NCBI RefSeq assembly: GCF_014284475.1
Contig: NZ_WJBC01000023.1
Coordinates: 1 to 44,498, forward strand
Direction of reading: 5' to 3'
DNA length: 44,498 nt
Source of the DNA: Acetobacterium fimetarium
Lineage (GTDB): Bacteria > Bacillota > Clostridia > Eubacteriales > Eubacteriaceae
The translations under genes and the position numbers were made by a program. The notes beneath the pieces were generated by a model, which had not been told where the DNA came from, searched no databases, and worked only from the letters and a program-made list of their open reading frames with translations. Position 1 is the first letter of the stretch. The number at the start of each line of letters is the position of its first letter. Positions 17,375-25,543 of this stretch are shown here, piece after piece.

Positions 17375-17425
17375 TAAAAACACGTAAAAATCACCGAAAA
17401 TGGTGGCTTTTACGTGTTTTTATTT
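17375..17425 (+). terminator. terminator after the CHAD gene
   Basis: AAAAACACGTAAAA-at-CACC pairs with GGTG-gc-TTTTACGTGTTTTTA; a long, stable stem. Confidence 0.88.
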
Positions 17426-17447
17426 CAGTGAAGAATTGTTAAACTAA

Positions 17448-17481
17448 TAACTTTACAGACGACTTGTCATCTGTAAAGTTA
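17448..17481. promoter_or_regulatory. 11-bp perfect inverted repeat, probable NiaR operator
   Basis: TAACTTTACAG (17448-17458), a 12-base spacer and CTGTAAAGTTA (17471-17481). The -35 box of the nadA promoter lies in the spacer, so a bound dimer would block RNA polymerase. niaR is the last gene of the same operon, which suggests autoregulation by nicotinate status. Assignment to NiaR is from context. Confidence 0.75.
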
Positions 17482-17492
17482 AGTGCTATACT
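17464..17492 (+). promoter_or_regulatory. nadA operon promoter
   Basis: TTGTCA (17464-17469), a 17-base spacer and TATACT (17487-17492), interleaved with the inverted repeat at 17448-17481. Confidence 0.7.
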
Positions 17493-17536
17493 TTTTAGTA
17501 AAGAATTCCCTTGATGAGAAGCAGGAGGCAGAAAAA

Positions 17537-18445
17537 TTGGAAACGATCGTAGCAAAAATAGAAAGACTCAAAAAAGAACAGGATGCTGTCATTTTGGCGC
17601 ATTACTACGTTAATGACGACATTCAGGCAATCGCTGATTATGTGGGCGATTCCTATTATCTGAGTAAAATTGCAGTTGAAGTTCCGCAGCAGGTCATCGT
17701 ATTTTGTGGCGTAACCTTTATGGGAGAAAGTGCAAAAATCCTGAATCCAGATAAAACAGTGATCATGCCGGAAGTTCTGGCGGATTGCCCCATGGCTCAT
17801 ATGGCATCGGTTGAAAAAATCAAAGCGGTTAGAGCAAAACAGGATGATCTTGCCGTCGTCTGTTACATCAATTCAACGGCTGAAATAAAAAAATATGTCG
17901 ATGTCTGCGTGACTTCCTCGAATGCATTGAAGATTATCAAAACACTGCCGCAGAAAAATATTTATTTTGTTCCGGATGAAAACCTGGGAAGATACCTCGC
18001 AAGTATGATTCCGGAAAAGAATTTTATCTTGAACGACGGGTTTTGCCATGTCCATGATGAGATCATGATCGATGAGGTTGAAGCCGCGAAAGCCGCGCAT
18101 CCCAAGGCAAAGGTATTGGTGCATCCGGAATGCACGATGAATGTGATAAATGTCGCTGATTATGTGGGCAGCACGTCCGGCATTATCGATTTTGCCGCAG
18201 ACAGCGACGCCCAAGAATTTATTATCGGCACCGAAATCGGCGTTTTATACCAGCTGCAGAAAAAGAATCCGGACAAGAAATTCTATTCGGCCAACGCCGC
18301 TCAGGTCTGTCCCAATATGAAAAAAATCACACTTGAGAAGGTCGCTTTTGCTCTGGACAGAATGATCAATCAGATGGAAATCGACGAAGAAACACGCTTG
18401 CTGTCGGTACAATCGCTTGAAAGAATGCTGGAACTTTCAAAATAA
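17537..18445 (+). CDS. nadA: quinolinate synthase
   Basis: 302 residues from TTG at 17537, preceded by AGGAGG; an upstream in-frame TTG at 17483 lies inside the promoter and is rejected. It condenses iminoaspartate with dihydroxyacetone phosphate to quinolinate. Visible motifs: ILAHYYVNDDIQAIADYVGDS (substrate His/Tyr region), FCGVTFMGESAKILNP (first cluster Cys), HPECT (second Cys) and ANAAQVCPNMKKIT (third Cys), so the three Cys ligands of its [4Fe-4S] cluster are in place. Normal family length. First gene of nadABC-niaR, with a terminator just upstream of the promoter. Confidence 0.96.
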   Translation: METIVAKIERLKKEQDAVILAHYYVNDDIQAIADYVGDSYYLSKIAVEVPQQVIVFCGVTFMGESAKILNPDKTVIMPEVLADCPMAHMASVEKIKAVRAKQDDLAVVCYINSTAEIKKYVDVCVTSSNALKIIKTLPQKNIYFVPDENLGRYLASMIPEKNFILNDGFCHVHDEIMIDEVEAAKAAHPKAKVLVHPECTMNVINVADYVGSTSGIIDFAADSDAQEFIIGTEIGVLYQLQKKNPDKKFYSANAAQVCPNMKKITLEKVAFALDRMINQMEIDEETRLLSVQSLERMLELSK

Positions 18446-18458
18446 TGAGGAGTGCGAA

Positions 18459-19775
18459 ATGAATAAAAAAATAGATATCATTGTGGTTGGAACCGGAGCT
18501 TCTGGACTTTTCTACGCACTGAACATGCCGGAGGAAAAGCAGATCCTGATGATCACCAAAACATCAGTCGATGCAAGTGATTCCTATCTGGCTCAGGGCG
18601 GCATTTGTGTACTGAAAAATGAGGATGATTATGATAGCTTTTTTGAAGATACCTTGAAAGCCGGCCATTACGAAAATGACAAAGCTTCGGTGGACGTGAT
18701 GATCAGAAATTCGCCGGAAATTATCGGCGATCTGATGTCCTTTGGTGTCGAATTTGAAAAGAAAAATGGGAAACTTGCCTATACCAAAGAGGGCGCCCAT
18801 TCAAAGGCGCGGATTCTCTATCACGAAGATTTAACCGGAAAAGAAATTACCAGCAAACTGCTGGCTCAGGTTAAAGCGAAAAAGAATATCGCGATCCTTG
18901 AGGAAATGACGATGGTGGATTTGATCTGTGAAGCTAATGTCTGTTATGGTGTGGTGGCGTGTGATAAAAAAGGCTGTATTAATCTGTTTGAGGCGGATTA
19001 TGTCGTGCTGGCATCCGGGGGCTTAGGCGGGCTGTTTGACAGTTCCACCAATTTCAGCCATTTAACTGGGGACGCCCTGGCGATTGCCCTGAAACGAAAG
19101 ATCGCGTTGGAAAATATCTCCTACATTCAAATTCACCCCACCACACTCTATTCTCAAAAACCTGGCAGACGTTTTCTGATTTCGGAATCAGTGCGGGGTG
19201 AAGGGGCTGTTTTATACAACCGGAAGATGGAACGTTTTGTCGATGAACTGCTGCCTAGGGATTTGCTCACCCGGGCCATTCGCGAGCAGATGGAAAAGGA
19301 TGCGAGTGATTTTGTCTGGCTTTCAATGAAAGCGATGGGGAGTGAGAACATCAAAAACAGATTCCCCAATATCTACCGGCATTGTCTGGAAGAGGGCTAT
19401 GATGTGACGAAAGAATTCATACCCGTCACGCCGGCTCAGCACTACTTCATGGGTGGAATTAAGGTTAATCTGGACAGTAAAACTTCCATGGACCATTTAT
19501 ATGCGGTTGGGGAAATCAGCTGCAACCGGGTTCATGGAGCCAATCGGCTGGCCAGCAATTCGCTATTGGAAAGCCTGGTGTTTGCCAAACGGGCCGCCAC
19601 TGATATGATGAAGCGTTATGAGACAATCGCAAAAAACATCGAACAAGAAAAATACAGCATTGATATGGACGATTTCAAGGATCTGGAGAAACTGAAAACA
19701 GATTATAAAGAAAGCATCCTGGCTGAAATTGAAAGGAGTAAAGTTGTTGAATTATTCAATCACGCAAAAGCTTAA
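18459..19775 (+). CDS. nadB: L-aspartate oxidase
   Basis: 438 residues. The ATG at 18459 is chosen because of GAGGAGTG upstream and because the FAD dinucleotide motif IIVVGTGASGLF follows directly. It makes iminoaspartate from aspartate for NadA; in anaerobes fumarate or another acceptor replaces oxygen. Family marks: AQGGICVL near residue 45, the HSKARILYHEDLTGKEI segment, HPTTLYSQ, RGEGAVL and HGANRLASNSLLE. It is shorter than the E. coli enzyme (540 residues) because the C-terminal helical extension is reduced. Thirteen bases after nadA; overlaps nadC by 32 bases. Confidence 0.95.
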   Translation: MNKKIDIIVVGTGASGLFYALNMPEEKQILMITKTSVDASDSYLAQGGICVLKNEDDYDSFFEDTLKAGHYENDKASVDVMIRNSPEIIGDLMSFGVEFEKKNGKLAYTKEGAHSKARILYHEDLTGKEITSKLLAQVKAKKNIAILEEMTMVDLICEANVCYGVVACDKKGCINLFEADYVVLASGGLGGLFDSSTNFSHLTGDALAIALKRKIALENISYIQIHPTTLYSQKPGRRFLISESVRGEGAVLYNRKMERFVDELLPRDLLTRAIREQMEKDASDFVWLSMKAMGSENIKNRFPNIYRHCLEEGYDVTKEFIPVTPAQHYFMGGIKVNLDSKTSMDHLYAVGEISCNRVHGANRLASNSLLESLVFAKRAATDMMKRYETIAKNIEQEKYSIDMDDFKDLEKLKTDYKESILAEIERSKVVELFNHAKA

Positions 19776-20601
19776 CATGGATGAACTGATCCTGCTGGCC
19801 CTGAAAGAGGATATTACCAGCGAAGACATTACGACGAATGCCATTATCCAAGAGGGACACCGAGCCGAAGTGGAGCTGATTTGCAAGGAAGACGGGATGA
19901 TCGCCGGCCTGGATGTTTTCCAGCGGGTCTTTGAATTGCTGGATGAATCGGCAGAATTCAAGCGCTTTTTCGATGACGGAGCGTCCGTAAAGGCGAAGGA
20001 TCGCATCGGCATCGTTTCAGCTGATACCAGAACGCTGCTTTCCGGAGAAAGAACGGCGCTTAATTATCTCCAGCGCATGAGCGGCATCGCAACTTATACC
20101 CAAAAATCAGTGAAACATCTGATCGGGAAAAAGACCAAACTGCTGGATACCAGAAAAACGACGCCGAACATGCGGATTTTTGAAAAGTACGCCGTGAAGG
20201 TCGGCGGTGCCTATAATCATCGCTTCAATCTGTCGGACGGCGTTCTGATCAAGGACAATCACATCAATGCTGCCGGCGGGGTCAAAGCAGCGGTTGCGGC
20301 GGCAAAAGAATACGCGCCCTTTGTCCGCAAGATTGAAGTCGAAGTTGAAAATCTGGAGATGCTGGCTGAAGCGCTTGAAGCCGGAGCGGATATTATCATG
20401 CTGGACAATATGGATGCCGCGATGATGAAGCGGGCGGTTGAGATCGTCGGTGGCAGAGCTGTTACCGAGTGCTCGGGGAATGTAACGGAAGAACGGTTGA
20501 AGGAAATAGCCGAAATCGGCGTTGACTATGTATCCTGCGGCGCATTGACGCACTCGGCACCGATTCTTGATTTATCGATGAAAAATCTGCGCATATTATA
20601 A
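19744..20601 (+). CDS. nadC: nicotinate-nucleotide pyrophosphorylase (quinolinate phosphoribosyltransferase)
   Basis: 285 residues from TTG at 19744 (TTG at 19747 is equally possible); AAAGGAG sits five to eight bases ahead, inside the end of nadB. It converts quinolinate and PRPP to nicotinate mononucleotide. Motifs: EDITSEDITTNA, ERTALNYLQRMSGIAT, LDTRKTTPNMR, GGAYNHRFNLSDGVLIKDNH, VEVENLEM and ADIIMLDNM, all at their usual positions; length is typical. Overlap with nadB suggests coupled translation. A weak extra promoter (TTGCCT, 16 bases, TAAAAT) may lie in the nadC-niaR gap. Confidence 0.96.
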   Translation: MLNYSITQKLNMDELILLALKEDITSEDITTNAIIQEGHRAEVELICKEDGMIAGLDVFQRVFELLDESAEFKRFFDDGASVKAKDRIGIVSADTRTLLSGERTALNYLQRMSGIATYTQKSVKHLIGKKTKLLDTRKTTPNMRIFEKYAVKVGGAYNHRFNLSDGVLIKDNHINAAGGVKAAVAAAKEYAPFVRKIEVEVENLEMLAEALEAGADIIMLDNMDAAMMKRAVEIVGGRAVTECSGNVTEERLKEIAEIGVDYVSCGALTHSAPILDLSMKNLRIL

Positions 20602-20656
20602 AGGTTGCCTTCGGTCTGATATGTGATAAAATATTAAGTAAACGAAGGGAGTGTGA

Positions 20657-21172
20657 ATGATGAAAAAAGAAGAGAGACAACAGGATATCATCAAAAAACT
20701 CAGAGCATCCAAAACCGCCATTTCCGGGACGGCTTTGTCAGAGCTGTATCATGTTAGTCGGCAGAGCATTGTTCAGGATATTGCACTTCTAAAGGCATCA
20801 AACCATCAAATCATCTCGACAAACAAAGGCTATCTTCTGGTGGAGCCACCGGCCAAACAAAAAGTATTCAAGGTTTGTCACACCAACCAGGAAATCACCG
20901 ATGAGTTATACACCATCGTTGAAGCCGGTGGGTTCGTCAAGGATGTTTTCGTGATGCATGAAATTTACGGAAAAATCACCGCCGACCTGTCGCTGGCATC
21001 CCGCGAAGACGTCGATGCATTTGTGGCTGGTCTGGACGAAAGAAACACGAGTCCGCTGATGAAGCTCACCGATACCTATCATTACCACACTGTGGAAGCG
21101 TTGTCAGATGAAATACTTGAGTTAATTGAAAGAAGACTCAGGGAAAAGAAATATTTTGTGGTCAACGAGTGA
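20657..21172 (+). CDS. niaR: NiaR/YrxA-type transcriptional regulator of NAD synthesis
   Basis: 171 residues. An HTH_11 winged helix at 1-60 (SGTALSELYHVSRQSIVQDIALLKA) and a C-terminal 3H domain with its three His motifs (VCHTNQEITDELY, VMHEIYGKITADLSL, TYHYHTVEA). This family binds nicotinate as co-repressor and represses de novo NAD or niacin uptake genes. AAGGGAG precedes ATG-ATG at 20657/20660; either may start. Last gene of the nad operon; the likely target is the inverted repeat at 17448-17481. Confidence 0.93.
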   Translation: MMKKEERQQDIIKKLRASKTAISGTALSELYHVSRQSIVQDIALLKASNHQIISTNKGYLLVEPPAKQKVFKVCHTNQEITDELYTIVEAGGFVKDVFVMHEIYGKITADLSLASREDVDAFVAGLDERNTSPLMKLTDTYHYHTVEALSDEILELIERRLREKKYFVVNE

Positions 21173-21216
21173 GTTTTTTCATATCCGCCTGGGTATAACA
21201 ATAATGACATTAACAG

Positions 21217-21247
21217 AGAAGAAGACATCGGGTTTTCTTCTTTTTTT
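21217..21247 (+). terminator. weak terminator after niaR
   Basis: AGAAGAA, a short loop and TTCTTCT followed by TTTTT; an AT-rich stem, so efficiency is uncertain. Confidence 0.5.
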
Positions 21248-21306
21248 ATTTGTGCGAAAGAAACGCGCGAGCGATAACCACAGAATATCATGAAAGGTGG
21301 TACAAG

Positions 21307-22137
21307 ATGAGTAAAGTCGAATGTCAGTTATGTCCGCATCACTGCAAACTAAATGAAGATGGTATCGGATTCTGTCGGGCGCGAATCAACAAATCCGGTC
21401 AGATTGTCGCATTGAATTATGGACTGATAACCTCAATTGCATTGGATCCGATAGAAAAAAAGCCGCTGCGCCGGTTTTTACCCGGAAGCAGCATTCTGTC
21501 TGTCGGCAGCTTTGGATGCAACCTGCGCTGTCCGTTCTGTCAGAATTATGAGATTTCACAGGCGGGATTTGAGGAAGCCTACGCCCGCAAGATGAGTCCG
21601 GAAAGTCTGATCGAAAATGCGCTTGAGCTTAAAGGCCAGGGCAATATCGGCGTGGCGTATACCTATAATGAACCGCTGGTAGGCTATGAGTTTGTGAGAG
21701 ACTGCGCAAAAGTCGCCAAGAAAAACGGACTCAAGAATGTAGTGGTGACCAACGGCTGCTTCTGTGAAGAACCGATGCGGGAACTGTTGCCGGATATTGA
21801 TGCGTTGAACATCGATTTAAAGGGGTTTACCCAGAAATTTTATGACAAACTGAAGGGCGATCTGGAAACTGTGAAACGTACCATCCAGGTGGCAACCGAA
21901 TACAGCCATGTGGAAGTGACCACCCTGATTGTTCCGGGTGAGAACGACAGCGATGAGGAAATCCGCGAGCTGTCGCAGTGGCTGGCCACGGTGGGCAAGG
22001 ATATTCCTTTGCATATCACACGCTTTTTCCCGAATTACAAGATGCTTGATCGCAATGCAACAGAGGTTGCCGCCGTCTATCGGCTGGCTGATATCGCCCG
22101 GGAATCGCTGGAGTATGTTTATGTTGGCAACTGCTGA
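21307..22137 (+). CDS. radical SAM enzyme, AmrS/PflA-like (COG1180)
   Basis: 276 residues; the ATG at 21307 follows GAAAGGTGG. The N-terminus has CQLCPHHCKL and GFCRAR, the Cys pattern that opens AmmeMemoRadiSam-system radical SAM proteins; the [4Fe-4S]/SAM motif is CNLRCPFCQNY (C-x3-C-x2-C) near residue 76. GNIGVAYTYNEPLVGYEF and VVTNGC match the TIM-barrel substrate and SAM regions. The protein ends at YVYVGNC, while archaeal-type relatives continue about 30 residues with a second CxxC, so this is a short form. The usual Memo and AMMECR1 partners are not adjacent. Function: generates a substrate radical, target unknown. Confidence 0.85.
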   Translation: MSKVECQLCPHHCKLNEDGIGFCRARINKSGQIVALNYGLITSIALDPIEKKPLRRFLPGSSILSVGSFGCNLRCPFCQNYEISQAGFEEAYARKMSPESLIENALELKGQGNIGVAYTYNEPLVGYEFVRDCAKVAKKNGLKNVVVTNGCFCEEPMRELLPDIDALNIDLKGFTQKFYDKLKGDLETVKRTIQVATEYSHVEVTTLIVPGENDSDEEIRELSQWLATVGKDIPLHITRFFPNYKMLDRNATEVAAVYRLADIARESLEYVYVGNC

Positions 22138-22163
22138 TACTAATTCTATTGACAAACTGCATC

Positions 22164-22279
22164 GTACCGACCAATTGTAAATCAGTTGCGTGCTGCAATG
22201 CGTACAGGCTACGCCGTGTACGCCTTGATGCACAGAGCCTGCCCCTTAGGGTGCAACACGATGTTACAATTGTCGGTAC
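22164..22279. repeat. 116-bp branched inverted-repeat element
   Basis: Outer arms GTACCGACCAATTGTAA (22164-22180) and TTACAATTGTCGGTAC (22264-22279) pair over 16 bp with one bulged base. Inside, CTG...GCGTACA pairs with TGTACGC...CAG (about 22192-22234), GCCCC-tta-GGG-t-GC makes a second hairpin (about 22240-22254), and GTTGC/GCAAC can close the junction. The interior is more GC-rich than its surroundings. It sits between convergent genes. Could be a MITE-like repeat, an extended terminator or a structured RNA. Confidence 0.7.
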
Positions 22280-22387
22280 TGTGAAAAGGTTTGTTCAATT
22301 GGTGTTGTGTAGAAGTCTGTTTGAAATAAATAAACGTTCCGCTACAACAGACAAAATATTGACAACGCAATTGAATGGTTAAAAATA

Positions 22388-24304
22388 CTAGATATCCAGA
22401 CCGGCATTATAACCGGCTGTTGTTGCGGTGTATAGGGTACCGCTGCTGGTGGTGCAGTCTCCGATGCAGAAAACATCGTCCACCAGACCGGCGAATTTCG
22501 AAACCTCTGAAATATTCGGCTTGACACCGAGGGAAATGATCAATGTATCAAAGGACACTTCCTTTTCTCCGGCCGCTCCTTCAATCAGAACGGAGTGCTC
22601 GCTGACTTTTGTCAGTCGATGCTCGGAGAGGATGGCGACCTGCTCTTTTTTTAATAACTGCAGCAATGCCGTCATCGGAATCGGCGATGGCGTGTGCATC
22701 TCCTTCTCACTGACCATTTCAATAATGGTGACATTTTTCCCTTTTCGCGCCAGGTTTAAAGCGGTTTCGCAGCCAGTCAAACCGCCGCCGGCGATGACGA
22801 CCTCTTGTCCCACTTCTGCGGTTCCGGCTTCCACATCACCGACCCAGACGCTGTTTTCGCCATTCAAACCAGGGATGGGCGGGATATTGCTTTCGGCCCC
22901 CACGGCGATGATTAATGCATCCGGTGATTCTGCCAGGATTCTTTCAGGTGTGGCTTCAGTGGCCAGCTTTATCTGAACCTGCGGATGCCGGCTGGTCATT
23001 CGAATGGCCCAGTCCAGATAATTTTTCAGATCGGCTTTAAAATCCGGGGTGACAGCCAGTCTCAGTGTTCCGCCAAGGCAATTTCCTTTTTCAAAGAGAA
23101 CGACATCGTGCCCCCGGTCACCGGCGGTTCTGGCAGCTTCCATTCCGGCCGGACCGCCGCCGACGATGACGACTTTTTTCTTCTGCTCGGCCGTTGCGGG
23201 AATATCTCTCAATTCAAACTCGCGACCGACCTTCGGGTTGGCGGCACAGGCGATTCGCAACGGTTCCATGCCGTGGGTTCGGTTGAGACAGAGAACACAA
23301 CGAATACAGGGACGAATTTCTTCTTCCCGGCCGGTTCGCGCTTTATTGACACTTTGAGGATCAGCGATGACAGTCCGGATCATCGCGCAGATATCCGCTT
23401 CGCCATGGTCGATGATTTCAGCCGCCAGGTCCAGATCGATCGAGCCGACCGTGGTGACGGGGATCGTGATGCCCTCGGCTTTTTTTATTTTGGCGGCATA
23501 ATGGGCGTTGTAGCCGCGCTTAAGATAAGTGGGCTGGGTTGTGATCGGAACCATTTCATCATCCAGCAGGACGCCGGCGGAGATATGAACCAGATCAATT
23601 TTGTCCTGAATCAGTTTAATGTATGCGATGGTTTCATTCAATTCCACGCCGCCGGGAACTAATTCTTCGGCACTTAAACGGAATTCGATGGCGAGTTTAT
23701 TGCCGACTTTCGCCCGGATGCCTTCCAGCAGCTCGCGGACAAAACGGGCCCGGTTTTCGAGGCTTCCGCCGTATTTGTCGGTTCGGTGATTGAACAGGGG
23801 CGAAAAGAAATTGCTGACGAGAATGCCGTGACCGCCGTGGATCAGGATCATATCCATACCGGCTTTCATGGCTCGCTCAGCGGCATCGGCAAACATCCTG
23901 ATCCAGCCGTCGATATCTTCCTGGATCATCATGTCGATCGGTGATTTGCCCTCTTCCGGCAGATCGTGACCCATGGCAAAACCGGCCAGTTCGATGGAGG
24001 CTTTGGCGCCGTAACGATGAATGGTGTCGGCAAGGACAGCCAGACCGGGAACGACGTTGTTGTCGCCCATGTTGAGACAAAAACCGTTCATATGTCCAAA
24101 AGGCGGTGTGACCATGGAAATGCCGACGGTGACAATACCGGCGCCGCCTTGTGCAAGTGCTCTGGTCCATTCGATCAGTTCGGGTGTGACAAGGCCTTCT
24201 GCAGAAGCCAGCCGGGGCGCAGCGGGGGATGTTTCAATCCGATTTTTGACAATCATGTTGCCAACTTTGATTGGCGTGAAAATACTGTGATACTTACTGT
24301 TCAT
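22388..24304 (-). CDS. OYE-type NADH:flavin oxidoreductase with Fe-S and FAD domains
   Basis: 638 residues from the ATG preceded by AAAGAGG; an upstream extension has no ribosome site. Residues 1-345 are an old-yellow-enzyme TIM barrel binding FMN (PAAPRLAS, IHGGHGILVSNFFSP, HRTDKYGGSLENRARF). Cys 333, 336, 339 and 353 (CIRCVLC plus a fourth) would hold a [4Fe-4S] cluster. An FAD domain begins at VVIVGGGPAGMEA (379-391) and a second dinucleotide motif VVIAGGGLTGCE follows. The layout equals 2,4-dienoyl-CoA reductase, 2-enoate reductase and BaiCD-type enzymes, which reduce activated C=C bonds with NAD(P)H. The HGxHGY tyrosine position is Ile here. Substrate unknown; monocistronic. Confidence 0.88.
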   Translation of the reverse strand: MNSKYHSIFTPIKVGNMIVKNRIETSPAAPRLASAEGLVTPELIEWTRALAQGGAGIVTVGISMVTPPFGHMNGFCLNMGDNNVVPGLAVLADTIHRYGAKASIELAGFAMGHDLPEEGKSPIDMMIQEDIDGWIRMFADAAERAMKAGMDMILIHGGHGILVSNFFSPLFNHRTDKYGGSLENRARFVRELLEGIRAKVGNKLAIEFRLSAEELVPGGVELNETIAYIKLIQDKIDLVHISAGVLLDDEMVPITTQPTYLKRGYNAHYAAKIKKAEGITIPVTTVGSIDLDLAAEIIDHGEADICAMIRTVIADPQSVNKARTGREEEIRPCIRCVLCLNRTHGMEPLRIACAANPKVGREFELRDIPATAEQKKKVVIVGGGPAGMEAARTAGDRGHDVVLFEKGNCLGGTLRLAVTPDFKADLKNYLDWAIRMTSRHPQVQIKLATEATPERILAESPDALIIAVGAESNIPPIPGLNGENSVWVGDVEAGTAEVGQEVVIAGGGLTGCETALNLARKGKNVTIIEMVSEKEMHTPSPIPMTALLQLLKKEQVAILSEHRLTKVSEHSVLIEGAAGEKEVSFDTLIISLGVKPNISEVSKFAGLVDDVFCIGDCTTSSGTLYTATTAGYNAGLDI

Positions 24305-24520
24305 ATGAAACCTCTTTCTATGAGATGTTTTGGCGGCTGCGAAGCAACCGTGAGAGTTGCTGCCGGTTTGCATGAAACGATTGACAGCGATTTAATCCAA
24401 TACTAACAGTAGCAGAAAGTTAATACAACGTCAGATTATCCAAAAAAGAAAGAGATTTCTGTTGTAAAATGCCAATGGTTTGATTTGCGTGGGGAAACGC
24501 GATTCTTTATCAGCTGATTA

Positions 24521-24558
24521 AAAAAAACAAGTGGTTAATTAAAACCACTTGTTTTTTT
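24521..24558 (-). terminator. terminator of the corA-like gene
   Basis: Perfect 16-bp arms (AAAAAAACAAGTGGTT and its complement) around a 6-base loop, overlapping the last codons of the CorA-like gene. T-runs on both sides allow use in either direction. Confidence 0.85.
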
Positions 24559-25462
24559 TGAAATAAATAAGCGTTCCAATGGCAACGGTAATGGACAACA
24601 CGATGACAAAGGGGTAGCCGTATGTCCAGTGAAACTCAGGCATCATGATATTCATCCCGTACCAGCCAACAATCAGTGTCAAAGGCAGGAAAATGGAAGT
24701 GATAACGGTGAAAATTTTCATGACGTAGTTCAGACTAATGTCCAACTGGGCCTGATAGGCCTCTCTGACCTGGGTGACATAGTCTCGCAGGTTGAGCACA
24801 CTCATATAAAGCCGATTGATGCGCTTGGTCAAAATTTTAAAATAGCGCAGCTTTTCGTCATTAAACAGGCTGTTTTCATTTTCTTCAATGGCTTCGGATA
24901 TTTCCAGCAGCTGTTCATAATACTGCTTGAGACCCAGCAGTTTTCTCCGGAAAACAACGAGTGAATCGACAAAATCATCTTTAATCGAGACAATTAGTTC
25001 TTCCTCAAGATTTGAGATTTCTTCTTCGATGCCTTCAAGGACAAGCCGGTCATCAAAAGTCAGTGCTTCAAAGAACAGATGGAAAAACCTGCCCAAACTG
25101 GGGATTTTTATTTCTTCAGAAAGACTACTGGTGATGATATCATTGATGAACTCACTGCGGTCAGTGATAAACAACAGCAGGTTTTCTCTAAAATAAATGC
25201 AGGTGTGTTCGGGCTTTTTGTTCTGTCGGATGGTCTCCGGTATCATGAGGGTGATAAAATCAAAACCGTCATAACCTTCAAACTTGGAATTGCCCTCACG
25301 CATGCATTCATCGAAAATTTTCTGACTGATCCCCAGCTGCAAGTAAACAGCAGGAAGGGTATCAAAATCAAGAATACACAGATGCGTTTGACTTTGATCG
25401 TTTAGAACCTGCTCAAAAGAATCAATTTTTAAAGTGTTATCATCAAGAAGATATACCAGCAT
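24539..25462 (-). CDS. corA: CorA-family divalent metal transporter
   Basis: 307 residues. A long cytosolic domain rich in charged helices, then two C-terminal membrane helices separated by the signature GMN loop (YGMNIMMPE), the selectivity filter of CorA channels. The C-terminus is short and basic (YFKKNKWF), as expected inside the cell. It forms a pentameric channel for Mg2+, or in some members Co2+ or Ni2+. AAAGGA lies upstream of the ATG; single gene. Confidence 0.92.
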   Translation of the reverse strand: MLVYLLDDNTLKIDSFEQVLNDQSQTHLCILDFDTLPAVYLQLGISQKIFDECMREGNSKFEGYDGFDFITLMIPETIRQNKKPEHTCIYFRENLLLFITDRSEFINDIITSSLSEEIKIPSLGRFFHLFFEALTFDDRLVLEGIEEEISNLEEELIVSIKDDFVDSLVVFRRKLLGLKQYYEQLLEISEAIEENENSLFNDEKLRYFKILTKRINRLYMSVLNLRDYVTQVREAYQAQLDISLNYVMKIFTVITSIFLPLTLIVGWYGMNIMMPEFHWTYGYPFVIVLSITVAIGTLIYFKKNKWF

Positions 25463-25543
25463 TGATAGTTCCTATCCTTTCTCGAAATACACAACTTCAG
25501 GCCATCATACCACCATACCACCATTATAAGCTGATCAATCTGA

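Noticed and set aside
22137-22146. TGA after the terminal Cys of the radical SAM enzyme as a possible selenocysteine codon
   Set aside because: A TAA stop follows two codons later, so readthrough would add nothing useful.
22428-24406. Several long plus-strand ORFs (up to 225 codons) opposite the OYE gene
   Set aside because: Antisense shadows of a GC-richer gene; no ribosome sites or recognisable domains.
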